A stretch of 64,000 nucleotides of DNA from A07HB70 sp964512675 (lineage in GTDB: Archaea > Halobacteriota > Halobacteria > Halobacteriales > Haloferacaceae): positions 1 through 64,000 of the forward strand of contig CAZEJR010000001.1 of assembly GCA_964512675.1 (NCBI GenBank), in the 5' to 3' direction. Position 1 is the stretch's first letter. Each line of letters opens with the position of its first letter. The translations under genes were made by a program, and so were the position numbers. Positions 32,775 to 41,178 of this stretch are shown in pieces. Below the pieces are notes generated by a model. It did no database searches. It worked only from the letters and a program-made list of their open reading frames with translations, and was not told the origin of the DNA.

Positions 32775-33303
32775 GCGACCGCGACACTCACCGACTCCGA
32801 CCTCGTGCTCGGCGACCCGGCGCCCGGACTCTCGCTTCCGGCTGTCGACGCCGAGACACACTCGCTCGACTCCTCCGCGGGCCACGAGGCGCTTCTCGTC
32901 GTCTTCACCTGTAACCACTGTCCGTACGCCCGGGCGACGTTCGACGAGGTGAACCGTCTCGCGGTGGTCGGGATCAACTCGAACGACGCCGAGCAGAAGC
33001 CGGCGGACTCGTTCGAGGCCGTGGTCGAGTACGTCGAGGACGGGACGGTGGCGTACGACGCGTATCCGCGACGAGTCACGGGCCGTCGCGCGGGCCTACG
33101 GCCCCGTCTGTACACCCGACCCGTTTCTGTTCGCGAACGAGAGACGGGCTCCGGATGGCGTACCACGGCCGCGTCGACGACGCGATGTCGCCCGACGCCG
33201 AGGCGGAGCGGCTCTACGCCCGCGAGGCCGTCGACGCGGTGCTCGCCGGCGACTTCGCCGACGAACACTCCCCTCGCGGGGCTGTGACGTCAACTGGCGG
33301 TGA
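32775..33303 (+). pseudogene. Redoxin (AhpC/TSA-thioredoxin-like) gene with frameshifts and a deletion
   Basis: Successive frames read LVLGDPAPGLSLPAVDAETH with the CNHC redox motif (VVFTCNHCPYARATF), then VVGINSNDAEQKPADSF; about ten residues are missing between VNRLA and VVGIN. A shift near 33064 gives DESRAVARAYGPVCTPDPFLF, another near 33150 gives MAYHGRVDDAMSPDAEAERL and AVDAVLAG, and a last one near 33268 gives LPSRGCDVNW and a stop at 33303. No start codon is left at the expected place. Four or more lesions make it non-functional, although the redox motif survives. Confidence 0.88.
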
Positions 33304-33724
33304 GTGCCGCGAGCGCGTCGCGGGCGTTCTCGACCGCCGTCTCGCGCTTCGCCGGGTAGGCCTCGACCTTCGCGCGGAACGTCAGCCCGTCGCCGAGGTG
33401 GACGGCGCCCCGGAGCGCAGCCTGCTTGTCGAGGCGCAGGAACAGCTCGCAGTTCTCCGTCACCCGCTCGTCGAGTTCCGCCTCGACACGGTCGAACTCC
33501 TCTGCCTCGGTCAGCCGCGAGAGGACGTGTCGCACGTCGTCGGCGCGCTCGACGCGGGCCGACAGGACAAGGATCGGGTCGCCGTGGTGGCCCGTCGTCT
33601 CGGTTCGTTCCAGCTCCGTCTCGGGCGGGAGGAGCCTCCGGAGCGCGCGCGCCACCCGCCGGTCGTCCTCCGTGGCGTAGCTGAACGCACGCAGATCGAC
33701 GTAGTGGAACGGAACCGAGGCCAC
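33290..33724 (-). CDS. RNA-binding protein, COG1325 exosome-associated family
   Basis: 144 aa, GTG start. The sequence FHYVDLRAFSYATEDDRRV and the central HHGDPILVLSARVERADDVR, then FLRLDKQAALRG, fit the archaeal COG1325 proteins predicted to be exosome subunits or RNA-binding factors. The 3' end overlaps the redoxin pseudogene by 14 nt. It follows a small SH3/KOW-like gene by 6 nt, so the two are probably co-transcribed. Confidence 0.87.
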   Translation of the reverse strand: MASVPFHYVDLRAFSYATEDDRRVARALRRLLPPETELERTETTGHHGDPILVLSARVERADDVRHVLSRLTEAEEFDRVEAELDERVTENCELFLRLDKQAALRGAVHLGDGLTFRAKVEAYPAKRETAVENARDALAALTAS

Positions 33725-33730
33725 GACGTC

Positions 33731-33919
33731 TCACTCCTCCGTCTCGGCCGACTCCAGCGCGTCGGCGGGGACGCCGGACTCCTGTCCGTCGTCGAAGCTC
33801 ACGGTGTAGGTTGCGTCGCCGAACATCGTCTCCATCACCTGTGTCACCGTCCCTGTCTCGCCGTCGTACTCGCTGTGTTTGTCCCGGAGCACCACCTCGT
33901 CGCCGTCCTCGTAGCTCAT
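33731..33919 (-). CDS. Small SH3/KOW-like haloarchaeal protein
   Basis: 62 aa from the ATG at 33919 (MSYEDGDEVVLRDKHSE). The GDEVVLRDKHSEYDGETGTV start resembles a KOW/SH3 barrel strand pattern and TYTVSFDDGQE a second strand pair. A cttttgtcc promoter element lies ~22 nt upstream. Function unknown; adjacency to an RNA-binding protein gene suggests an RNA-related role. Confidence 0.75.
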   Translation of the reverse strand: MSYEDGDEVVLRDKHSEYDGETGTVTQVMETMFGDATYTVSFDDGQESGVPADALESAETEE

Positions 33920-33965
33920 ACGATCGCGTAGCCGGCTCCCGGACAAAAGCACGGCGGTACGGGCG

Positions 33966-34286
33966 CTACTCGTCGACGCGTTCGCCCCAGAACCCGTCGC
34001 CTTTCTCGACGACGACGTCGCCCTCGACCCGTGTCTGACAGGCGAGACGGAGGCCCGAATCGGGGTCGTGTGGCGGGACCGAGAGCCGGAGACGTTCGCG
34101 GCGCGTCGGGCGGCTCGTCTCGCCCGAGATGGCGACCGCACAGGTGCCACACGAGCCGTGACCCCGGCAGTTCAGCGCCGCAGCCCCGCCGTTGTGGACC
34201 GACAGTCCGGCGTCGCGGAGGGCGTCGCGGAGGACTGTGCCCCGGTCGACGGTCACCGTCTCGCCGCGGTAGCAAACGACTGGCAC
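33966..34286 (-). CDS. 2Fe-2S ferredoxin (plant/haloarchaeal type)
   Basis: 106 aa from the GTG at 34286, chosen because a TATA-like ctcttgtg lies ~27 nt upstream and the protein then begins with the first ferredoxin strand (VPVVCYRGETVTVDRGTVLRDALRDAG). Cluster ligands follow the CRGHGSCGTC ... LACQT pattern (C-x4-5-C-x2-C ... C). An upstream in-frame ATG at 34334 would overlap the promoter of the divergent gene. Soluble one-electron carrier; the partner is unknown. Confidence 0.9.
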   Translation of the reverse strand: MPVVCYRGETVTVDRGTVLRDALRDAGLSVHNGGAAALNCRGHGSCGTCAVAISGETSRPTRRERLRLSVPPHDPDSGLRLACQTRVEGDVVVEKGDGFWGERVDE

Positions 34287-34331
34287 GGTCTTACATCCGG
34301 GCTGCGGACACAAGAGCACCACGGCGTCGGG

Positions 34332-34340
34332 CATAAATAC
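34332..34340 (+). promoter_or_regulatory. TATA box (cataaatac) of the DsbA-like gene
   Basis: Lies ~26 nt before the ATG at 34362, fixing that start and predicting a leaderless mRNA. Confidence 0.7.
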
Positions 34341-34361
34341 GGGCGCGACCGACCGGCAGAT

Positions 34362-35003
34362 ATGCGACGAACCAGGCGGGACGTACTCGCCGCTGGCGCC
34401 GGCCTCGCCGGGCTCGGTGGCCTCGCCGGCTGTCTCGGGGGCGGCCAGAGCGGGGCCGACGGCTGCGAGATAGCCGACGAACCGGCGGTAAACGAGCTTC
34501 CGCCCCCGGTGGCCGGCGACCCGGACGCCGACGTGACGGTGGTGGCGTTCGAGGACTTCGCCTGCCCGCACTGCCGCACGTACCAGGCGGACGTGGTGCC
34601 GACCCTCCGGCAGGAGTACATCGATCCCGGCCGGATCCGCTACGAGCACCGGGACCTCCCGATTCCGGTCGACGACAAGTGGTCGTGGTGGGTGGCGAGC
34701 GCGGCCCGCGGTGTCCAGGACACCGTCGGTGACGGCGCCTTCTTCGCGTTCGCCGACCGTGCCTTCGAGCGACAGGACGACTACTCGCTCGCGGTTATCG
34801 CCGAGGCCGCGAGCGCCGTCGACGCCGACCCCTGTGCGGTTCAGAACGACGCCGCGAACGAAGTCTACCGACCGGTGCTCGAGACAGACCGGAGCCGGGC
34901 GGGTGACGTCGGCATCAGAGGAACGCCGGGCGTCGTCGTGGACGGCCGGGTCGTCGAGCCCACCGTCTCCGGCATACGGTCTGCGATCGAGCAGGCGCTG
35001 TAG
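34362..35003 (+). CDS. DsbA/thioredoxin-like Tat lipoprotein
   Basis: 213 aa. Tat signal with lipobox (RRTRRDVLAAGAGLAGLGG, LAGC) exports it to the outer face of the membrane. The domain has a thioredoxin-fold active site FEDFACPHCRTYQ (CPHC) and the cis-proline region GIRGTPGVVVDGR, as in DsbA/BdbD-type oxidoreductases ('thioredoxin_4'). Probably catalyses disulfide formation or isomerisation in exported proteins. No DsbB partner is adjacent. Confidence 0.92.
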   Translation: MRRTRRDVLAAGAGLAGLGGLAGCLGGGQSGADGCEIADEPAVNELPPPVAGDPDADVTVVAFEDFACPHCRTYQADVVPTLRQEYIDPGRIRYEHRDLPIPVDDKWSWWVASAARGVQDTVGDGAFFAFADRAFERQDDYSLAVIAEAASAVDADPCAVQNDAANEVYRPVLETDRSRAGDVGIRGTPGVVVDGRVVEPTVSGIRSAIEQAL

Positions 35004-35031
35004 CCGGCCCGTCCGGGTCCGGCACACCCGG

Positions 35032-36024
35032 TCAGGTGTGTCCCGACACGCGAACCGCCTCGTACGGCTCCTCCAGCCACTCGACGTCCGACTCACGCAG
35101 GTCCAGCGTCAGCGCCTCCACCGCGTCCTCGAGGTGGTCGACGCTCGTCGTCCCGACGATCGGCGCGGTGACGAACTCCTTCGAGAGCGACCACGCGAGC
35201 GCCACCTGCGCCATCTCGACGCCGCGCTCCTCGGCCAGCTGCTCGACGCGCCTGTTCACCGCCGGACCGCCGCGCTCGCGGTACGGGTGGTCGTAGAGGC
35301 GCTCCTCGCTCTCGCCCCGGTCGGTCGCGTCCACCGCCTCGTCGGGGCGGGCGAGGTAGCCGCGGGCGAGCGGGGACCACGGCAGAACCGCGAGGTCCTC
35401 GCGCTCACAGAGCGGGAACGTCTCGCGCTCGCCCTCGCGGTAGACGAGGCTGTGGTGGTCCTGCATCGAGACGAACGGCTCCAGCCCCTCCCGTTCGGCG
35501 ACCCGGAGCGTCTCGGCGAGGTCGCGGCCCCACATCGACGACGCGCCGAGGTGGTGGACGTCGCCGCTCCGCACCGCGTCGTCGAGCGTCCGCAGCAGGT
35601 GTTCTGGCGCGACCGTCTCGTCCATCCGGTGGATCTGGTAGAGGTCGATCGGCTCGCCGCCGAGACGCTCGACGGACGCGGCGAGCTCCTGCCGGAGCGC
35701 CTTCCGCGACAGCCCGCCAGAGTTGGGGTTGTCCTCGTCCATCTGGAAGTAGCCCTTCGTCGCCACGACCGCCTCGTCGCGGTGCCCCTCGAGCGCCTCG
35801 CCCAGCACCCGCTCGGACTCGCCTCTGGAGTACACGTTCGCGGTGTCAAAAAAGGTCACCCCGAGGTCGAGCGCCCGTTCGACGAGTTCGTGGCCCTCCT
35901 CCGGCGGCAGGACCCAGTCGCGCCACGACGGGTCGCCGAAACTCATACACCCGAGACAGATACGCGACACCTCCACCCCGGTCGTCCCGAGGGTGGTGTA
36001 CTCCATGTCGTTGGCAGACACCAT
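35032..36024 (-). CDS. Aldo/keto reductase
   Basis: 330 aa. NADPH-dependent carbonyl reductase of the AKR superfamily. Tetrad residues are visible: D in FFDTANVYSRGESE (with Y), K in VVATKGYF and H in DLYQIHRMD. The ATG at 36024 has a cttttgtcc promoter element ~22 nt upstream; an internal ATG at 36006 gives the usual MEYTTLGTTG start and is the alternative. Substrate unknown. Confidence 0.94.
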   Translation of the reverse strand: MVSANDMEYTTLGTTGVEVSRICLGCMSFGDPSWRDWVLPPEEGHELVERALDLGVTFFDTANVYSRGESERVLGEALEGHRDEAVVATKGYFQMDEDNPNSGGLSRKALRQELAASVERLGGEPIDLYQIHRMDETVAPEHLLRTLDDAVRSGDVHHLGASSMWGRDLAETLRVAEREGLEPFVSMQDHHSLVYREGERETFPLCEREDLAVLPWSPLARGYLARPDEAVDATDRGESEERLYDHPYRERGGPAVNRRVEQLAEERGVEMAQVALAWSLSKEFVTAPIVGTTSVDHLEDAVEALTLDLRESDVEWLEEPYEAVRVSGHT

Positions 36025-36217
36025 GCGTCGCGCTCGTCGGGACCGGACAAAAGCCCCGGGGCGACCGCCCGACAGCCGCCGGTCCGTGGCGTCTCGACGA
36101 CCGGCTCGCGCCCGTCGGCTCGCCGACTACCGGGGCGGCGACGAGACGGAGGGACCGGCCGTGTCACGGTCCAGTTCGGGAGCGAGACCGGCGATTCCCA
36201 CCCCGAGACGGGCCGCC

Positions 36218-36805
36218 TCAGCCCTCTCGACCCATCGCGTAGAACTCGTCGTTCGGCTGCATCTCTGTCGCCGCGGCCAGCCGGTTCGAGAGGTTGAAAA
36301 ACGCCGTCATCGAGACGACGTCCCACGCCTCGGCGGACGTGTAGCCCGCGTCGAGCAGCCGGTCGACCACGTCGCCGGTGACGCGGTCTGGCCGTTCGGT
36401 CAGTTCGACGACGACGGCGAGCAGCTCCGCCTGTGCCTCGGTCACGTCGGCGGCGCCGGGGTTTGTCAGGAGCTGCTCGGCCAGCGTCGGGTCCGATCCG
36501 TACACCCGCAGGAGTGCACCGTGGGCGACGCCACAGTAGTGACAGCCGTTGACGCCCGCGACCGCGACGACTATCATCTCCAGTTCGGCCCGCGAGAGCG
36601 TCGTCTCTCCGACGAGGGCGTCGTAGTACGCGAAGAAGGCACGGAACTGCGGCGGCCGGGAGGCGAGCGCCGCGAAGACGTTCGGGACGAACCCCGCCCG
36701 CTCGGCCTCGCTCGCGATCCGCTCCTGGAGGTCCTCCGGCAGGTCCTCGAACTCGGGCACGGGAAACCGCTCCATCGCGTCGTCGCGCAGGGTTGGCCGG
36801 CTCAC
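36218..36805 (-). CDS. AhpD/carboxymuconolactone decarboxylase-family protein
   Basis: 195 aa from the GTG at 36805, preferred because a TATA-like gcgtttacc (36828-36836) lies ~27 nt upstream; the ATG at 36775 (MERFPVPEFEDLPED, 185 aa) is the alternative. The redox motif NGCHYCGVAHGALL has the AhpD pair CxxC and the essential histidine. Family members are alkylhydroperoxidases. All-helical, soluble. Its promoter lies just beyond the tail of a decayed membrane-hydrolase gene. Confidence 0.88.
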   Translation of the reverse strand: MSRPTLRDDAMERFPVPEFEDLPEDLQERIASEAERAGFVPNVFAALASRPPQFRAFFAYYDALVGETTLSRAELEMIVVAVAGVNGCHYCGVAHGALLRVYGSDPTLAEQLLTNPGAADVTEAQAELLAVVVELTERPDRVTGDVVDRLLDAGYTSAEAWDVVSMTAFFNLSNRLAAATEMQPNDEFYAMGREG

Positions 36806-36847
36806 GCCTCCCGGTGCCGCGCTCGACTGGTAAACGCTCGGGTCGGC

Positions 36848-37245
36848 CGAGTCGACCCGCGGCGACGGCTGCCGTCGCCCCGACCCCGGGGACGAGCGGA
36901 CCGTAGTTCCAGGCCGTCGAGTCGGTGGCGGCGAGAGACGCCGTGCGAGTCGCCGACGGGCCAGAACAGCGGGACGCCCGAGGAGGTGCACACAGACGCC
37001 GAAGGCCCCGACACTGGCCGGCTCTCCGACGCCGAGTGGGCCCGCGACAGCCGGCGCCCGCTGCCGAGGGCCGCACCGACGAGCGCGGCAAACGGGAGGC
37101 TGCGGGTCGGCCAGCGGTGCGGGACGCCCGGTAGCCGGAGGTCCACGTCCGGCGGTGTCGCCGGCCAGACGACGCCGGCACCGGCGATGACGGCGACAGC
37201 CGGGCGACCGAGAGGCAGCAGCAAGAGGCCGACGGGCGCGTACAT
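36848..37245 (-). pseudogene. YdjM/DUF457-type membrane-bound hydrolase gene, frameshifted
   Basis: The 500-nt space before the AhpD-like gene holds protein-like sequence in three frames on the minus strand. From the ATG at 37245: PPDVDLRLPGVPHRWPTRSL then PFAALVGAALG, matching the PDLD...HRGPTHS signature of DUF457 hydrolases but with the HRGPTH motif damaged. A shift gives GPLGVGEPASVGAFGVCVHL, then SGVPLFWPVGDSHGVS, and a last frame gives WNYGPLVPGVGATAAVAAG. At least two or three indels. Assignment by eye. Confidence 0.75.
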
Positions 37246-37317
37246 CGAGAGTGAGCCGCCGTCGTGGCCCGTACGGTACACGCAAGCCTGCGACCAGGCG
37301 CGGGCACAGCGGCTCCG

Positions 37318-38070
37318 CTACGACTCGATCAGTCCGAGGACGCGCTCGTAGGCCGCGCCGAACGCCTCGTCGGCGCGCGAGCGGGGCCGCGGGAGGTCGA
37401 CGTCGACGACCGACCGGATCCGCCCCGGCGAACTCGCCATCACCACCACGCGGTCGGCCAGCCTGACCGCCTCCTCGACGTCGTGGGTGACGAGCAGGAT
37501 GGTCTTGTTCGTCTCCGCCCAGATGTCGAGCAGTTCGTCCTGGAGCGTCCGCCGGGTCTGCGCGTCGACGGCGCCGAACGGCTCGTCCATCAGGAGGAGT
37601 TCGGGGTCGAGCGCGAGCGCCCTGGCCAGCGCGACGCGCTGTTTCATCCCGCCCGAGAGGTCGCGTGGATAGCTGTCCTCGAACCCCTCCAGTCCGACGA
37701 GCTCGACCAGCTCGGCGACCCGGCGGTCTCGCTCTGCCGTGTCGGCCCCCGCGTGGTCCAGTCCGAACCCGACGTTTTCGGCCACGGTGAGCCACGGAAA
37801 CAGGTGGTACTCCTGGAAGACGAGGCCGAGGTCGGGCCCCGGCCCCTCGACCGGCTCGCCGTCGAGCGTGACCCGGCCCCCGGTCGGCGCCTCCAGCCCG
37901 GCGATGATCCGAAACAGGGTGGTCTTGCCGCAGCCCGAGGGCCCGACGATACAGACGAGTTCGCCGGCGGCGACGTCGAACGAGACGCCGTCGAGCGCGC
38001 GAACCGGCCCCTGAGCGCCGTCGTAACGCTTCCCGACGCCGCCAACCCGGACACGGGGCTGGTCGCTCAT
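37318..38070 (-). CDS. ABC transporter ATP-binding protein (NitT/TauT family)
   Basis: 250 aa. Walker A GPSGCGKTT, Q-loop VFQEYHLFPWLTV, signature LSGGMKQRVALARALA, Walker B LLLMDEPFGAVDAQTR and H-loop VTHDVEEA are all present. It energises import of an oxyanion, sulfonate, or vitamin precursor. The ATG overlaps the permease stop by 4 nt (ATGA). It is the third gene of the binding protein-permease-ATPase operon. Confidence 0.95.
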   Translation of the reverse strand: MSDQPRVRVGGVGKRYDGAQGPVRALDGVSFDVAAGELVCIVGPSGCGKTTLFRIIAGLEAPTGGRVTLDGEPVEGPGPDLGLVFQEYHLFPWLTVAENVGFGLDHAGADTAERDRRVAELVELVGLEGFEDSYPRDLSGGMKQRVALARALALDPELLLMDEPFGAVDAQTRRTLQDELLDIWAETNKTILLVTHDVEEAVRLADRVVVMASSPGRIRSVVDVDLPRPRSRADEAFGAAYERVLGLIES

Positions 38071-38870
38071 CGCCACGCGAGCGCGCGTCGCTGTCCGGCG
38101 CGGAACGCGGTGTCGATGACGAGGTACGCGAGGCTCAACACGAGAATGTACGTGATGACGACGTCGACCCGGAGGTTGTTCGAGGCGCGCAGAATCTCGC
38201 GACCGAGTCCCGGCACCCCGAATATCTCGGCGGCGACGACGAGCATCCAGCACCGGCCGATGCCGGTCCGGATCCCCGTCGTGATCTCTGGAAGTGCGGC
38301 GGGTATCACCACCGACCGGACCAGCGCGACGTCTCCGTCGACGCCGAGGCTCCGGGCGACGTCGAGCAGGTCGTCCGAGACACCCTCGACCCCGCCGTAG
38401 GCGGCGTAGAAGTTGATCCAGAACGCGCCGACGGCGACGATCGCCGCCGCGCCGGCGTGGTTGATCCCCAGCCACGCCACCGCGAAGCCGATCAGCGCGA
38501 GCGGCGGCACCGGACGCAGGAGCCTGACGACCGCGGCGCTCGCGTCGTCGAGTGCCGACGACCATCCGAGCGCCACGCCGGCCCCGACACCGGCAGCCGT
38601 CCCGACGACCGTTCCGGGCAGCCAGTGGAGGACGCTGTTGACCAGCGCGGCTGTCATCGTCCCAGAGACGGCCTCGTCGACGAACTGTACCGCCACCGCA
38701 GCCGGCGACGGCAGGACGTACGACGGCTGTACCAGCGAGACGGTCCACCAGAGCGCGACGAACCCGGCGACGCCAGCGGCCCCACGCGCCGCCCGCCGGT
38801 AGTCGAGGGACCTCGACCTCCCGTCCCCGTCGCTCCCGAGGCTGCCCTCCAGCGCCGTGTCCGTCGCCAT
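38067..38870 (-). CDS. ABC transporter permease (NitT/TauT family)
   Basis: 267 aa from the ATG at 38870 (MATDTALEGSLGSDGDGRS). Six hydrophobic segments; the coupling-helix EAA-like motif DVARSLGVDGDVALVRSVVIPAALP (~residues 180-204) contacts the ATPase. First base of its start codon shares the stop of the binding-protein gene (1-nt overlap). Confidence 0.94.
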   Translation of the reverse strand: MATDTALEGSLGSDGDGRSRSLDYRRAARGAAGVAGFVALWWTVSLVQPSYVLPSPAAVAVQFVDEAVSGTMTAALVNSVLHWLPGTVVGTAAGVGAGVALGWSSALDDASAAVVRLLRPVPPLALIGFAVAWLGINHAGAAAIVAVGAFWINFYAAYGGVEGVSDDLLDVARSLGVDGDVALVRSVVIPAALPEITTGIRTGIGRCWMLVVAAEIFGVPGLGREILRASNNLRVDVVITYILVLSLAYLVIDTAFRAGQRRALAWR

Positions 38871-39880
38871 CAGCGGTCCTCGTACGGGGCGTAGTCGAAT
38901 ATCTGGTCGACCGAGAGCTGCTCGTCGGTCTGGCCGTTTCGCGCCGCGAACCGAGAGAAGATCCGGGCGCCGGACTCGATCGTCCGGGGGTCGGTGACGA
39001 AGTTCGACAGCGGGCCACGGAGCGCCTCGAGCGCGAGGTCGGCGCCCATGCCGATCCCGGACTCGACGATTCGCGCCGTCTCCTCGGGATTCTGCCCGAT
39101 GAACTCCGTCGCGCGGACGTGCTGTTCGAGGAACTGCGCCGCGAGCGGCGACGACCGCACCTCGTCGCTCATCAGTGTCACCGCCGCGGGCTGGCCGGGC
39201 ATCACCTCGGCGGCGGTGCGGAACGTCGACACCGGCACGTCCGCGTTCGCGACCCGTGTCGGGACGGGTTCCATGATCGACGAGCCGTCGATCTCGCCGT
39301 TGGCGATCGCCTGCCAGACGGCGTTCGCGCCGCCGATCTCGATGATCTCGACGGTGTCCGTCGAGACGGCCTCCTGCTGGAGCCAGTACCGCAGGAGGAC
39401 GTCCGGAACGGAGCCCTGCGGGAACGTCCCGAACCGGAACGGTCGTCCCTTCTCCTCGCGCCAGACAGAGAGCGCGTCGGCCCCGTGGTCCTGCCACATC
39501 GACCGGAGGTCGTCGTGAGCGAGGATCGCCATCGGCTCGCGGATGTTCGCCGCCGTCACCCGCGCCGGGAGGCCGCGGTCGATGACGATCATCGACGGGA
39601 CGATACCGAACATCGCGACGTCGATCTCGCCGCCCCCGTACGCCTGGATGATCGCCGGGCCGTCGGTGAACTCCCGCCCGTCTATCGTCGCCGGTATCTC
39701 GTCGAAGTAGCCCCGATCCTCCATCACGTAGTACTGAAGATCCGGGTAGATCGGCATGTGCGCGACCGTCAGCTCGTCGGTGCCGCCGATACCGACACAG
39801 CCGGCGAGCGACGCCGTCGCCGCGACGCCGGCGCCTCGGAGGTACGCCCGCCGAGAGAGCGGCGTGTGGTCAGCTGTCAT
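38870..39880 (-). CDS. ABC transporter substrate-binding Tat lipoprotein
   Basis: 336 aa from the ATG at 39880. Tat/lipobox signal SRRAYLRGAGVAATASLAGC anchors it outside the membrane. The NMT1/SsuA-like domain shows TVAHMPIYPDLQYYVMEDRG and AIIQAYGGGEIDVAMFGIVP. Homologues bind nitrate, aliphatic sulfonates, taurine or thiamine precursors; no neighbouring gene decides between these. First gene of the operon, with a tacttttgacc promoter element ~20 nt upstream. Confidence 0.92.
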   Translation of the reverse strand: MTADHTPLSRRAYLRGAGVAATASLAGCVGIGGTDELTVAHMPIYPDLQYYVMEDRGYFDEIPATIDGREFTDGPAIIQAYGGGEIDVAMFGIVPSMIVIDRGLPARVTAANIREPMAILAHDDLRSMWQDHGADALSVWREEKGRPFRFGTFPQGSVPDVLLRYWLQQEAVSTDTVEIIEIGGANAVWQAIANGEIDGSSIMEPVPTRVANADVPVSTFRTAAEVMPGQPAAVTLMSDEVRSSPLAAQFLEQHVRATEFIGQNPEETARIVESGIGMGADLALEALRGPLSNFVTDPRTIESGARIFSRFAARNGQTDEQLSVDQIFDYAPYEDR

Positions 39881-40135
39881 CGCGCGCTCGCGGTCAAAAG
39901 TACCGGTGTTTGGCGGCGACACGGGCCGTCGACTGTGACACGCGGCGTGCGACAGAACGGCCACGGTACGTCTGCTGAGCGCCTGTATGCCGGTATCTCG
40001 AGACAGAATGCGCCACGAGTAGAAGCAACTGTTGCCGCAACGTGTCGCCCGCAGCCGGGAACGGCCGGAGGTCCTGACAGCGCGCTGACGGCAGCCGTGG
40101 CAGGCCGAACACGGCGAGGTCGGGTCCTCCGAGAC

Positions 40136-40208
40136 CGGGCGTGGCGGGATTCGAACCCGCGATCGAGAGGTTAGGAACCTCTCGCCCTGTCCGCTAGGCC
40201 ACACGCCC
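40136..40208 (-). tRNA. tRNA-Arg (CCU)
   Basis: Acceptor gggcgtg (40202-40208) pairs with cacgccc (40137-40143), discriminator G. The anticodon arm gagagg-TTCCTAA-cctctc places CCU at positions 34-36, and the T arm gcggg-ttcgaat-cccgc is perfect. 73 nt, no intron. TATA-like accttttgcgc ~27 nt upstream. Confidence 0.97.
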
Positions 40209-40276
40209 CGACGGCAGGGGGAGGCGAGAGCGCAAAAGGTCGACGGTCGCGTGACCCACCGCCGTACTCCGTCGGC

Positions 40277-40543
40277 TCAGGCGGTCTTCTCGTCTGCCGT
40301 CTCGGTCTCCGTCTCGGAGTCGGGGCTCGGGGACTCCCCGACCGCCTCCCCGGCTGTCTCCTCGAGGTCGTCTTCGATCTCCTGTCGTCCCTTGCGGAAC
40401 TCACCCATCGCCTGCCCGGTCGAGCGGGCGAGCTTCGGGATCTTGTTGGCGCCGAACAGGAGCACGAGGACGAACAGCACGATGATCAACTCGGGGCCGC
40501 CGGGGAGTCCGGGAACCAGCGGGAACACGCTTCCCTGTACCAT
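40277..40543 (-). CDS. tatA: Twin-arginine translocase subunit TatA
   Basis: 88 aa. A short outside N-terminus is followed by one membrane helix (PELIIVLFVLVLLFG), the FG hinge, an amphipathic helix (ANKIPKLARSTGQAMGEFRKG) and an acidic Thr/Glu-rich tail. TatA oligomers form the transport pore for folded proteins, the major export route in haloarchaea. Neighbouring genes are unrelated; tatC is not in the window. Confidence 0.94.
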   Translation of the reverse strand: MVQGSVFPLVPGLPGGPELIIVLFVLVLLFGANKIPKLARSTGQAMGEFRKGRQEIEDDLEETAGEAVGESPSPDSETETETADEKTA

Positions 40544-40624
40544 AGCCCCATTTGCTCAGACACCGTGATAGACCTTTTGGCTCCGGGCCACAGAGGTCAA
40601 ACCCCGTTCGGTCGACCCACGAGT

Positions 40625-41137
40625 GTGCTCTCTGTCGGCGCTCCCGCGCCCGACTTCACCGTCCCGCTCGCCGGCGACGGGTTCGAGTCGTTCAGGCTCT
40701 CGGCGCGTCTCGCCGAGGCGCCGATCGTCCTCGCGTTCTTTCCGGCGGCGTTCTCCGACACCTGCCGGGCCGAGGTGGACGCCTCCGAGGAGCGTCTCGA
40801 CCGCTTCGCGGCGGCGGGCGCGACGGTGTACGGGATCAGCACCGACCAGCCGTTCGCGCTCGCGGCGTTCCGCGAGGCTCGCGGGCTCTCGTTCGGCCTG
40901 CTCTCGGACCACGACCGGCACGTGATCGACGCCTACGACGCCGTCACGGAGTTTGAGGAGCTCGGCGTCCACACGCTGGCGCGCCGCGCCGTCGTGGTCG
41001 TCGACAGCGAGGAGGGCGCCTCCTCGGGCAGCCGGACGGCGTCCGGCGACGCCGACTGCCGGGTCGCGTACCGCTGGGACACCGACGACGCGACCGAGGA
41101 GCCGGACTACGCGGCGCTGCTCGACGCAGTCGCGTAG
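40625..41137 (+). CDS. Peroxiredoxin (AhpC/TSA, PrxQ-like)
   Basis: 170 aa from the GTG at 40625, supported by a ggtcaaacccc element ~25 nt upstream and the conserved VGAPAPDFTVPLAGDG start. The peroxidatic cysteine is in FFPAAFSDTCRAEVDASEE. No obvious resolving cysteine nearby, so it is probably 1-Cys or uses an external reductant. Detoxifies hydroperoxides in the cytoplasm. Head-to-head with tatA. Confidence 0.9.
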   Translation: MLSVGAPAPDFTVPLAGDGFESFRLSARLAEAPIVLAFFPAAFSDTCRAEVDASEERLDRFAAAGATVYGISTDQPFALAAFREARGLSFGLLSDHDRHVIDAYDAVTEFEELGVHTLARRAVVVVDSEEGASSGSRTASGDADCRVAYRWDTDDATEEPDYAALLDAVA

Positions 41138-41178
41138 TCCGGGCCAAGCTTCTTGCGGACGCTTCTCCCACCCGGAGT

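Noticed and set aside
34287..34334. Longer ferredoxin starting at the ATG at 34334
   Set aside because: That start would lie inside the promoter of the divergent gene. The GTG at 34286 has a proper upstream element and gives the usual ferredoxin N-terminus.
36025..36217. Possible gene between the aldo/keto reductase and AhpD-like genes
   Set aside because: 193 nt, no TATA-supported ORF and no protein-like pattern in any frame apart from the promoter of the reductase.
39881..40135. Possible small gene between the ABC binding protein gene and tRNA-Arg
   Set aside because: 255 nt with no convincing start, hydrophobic pattern or motif on either strand; only the two promoters are recognisable.
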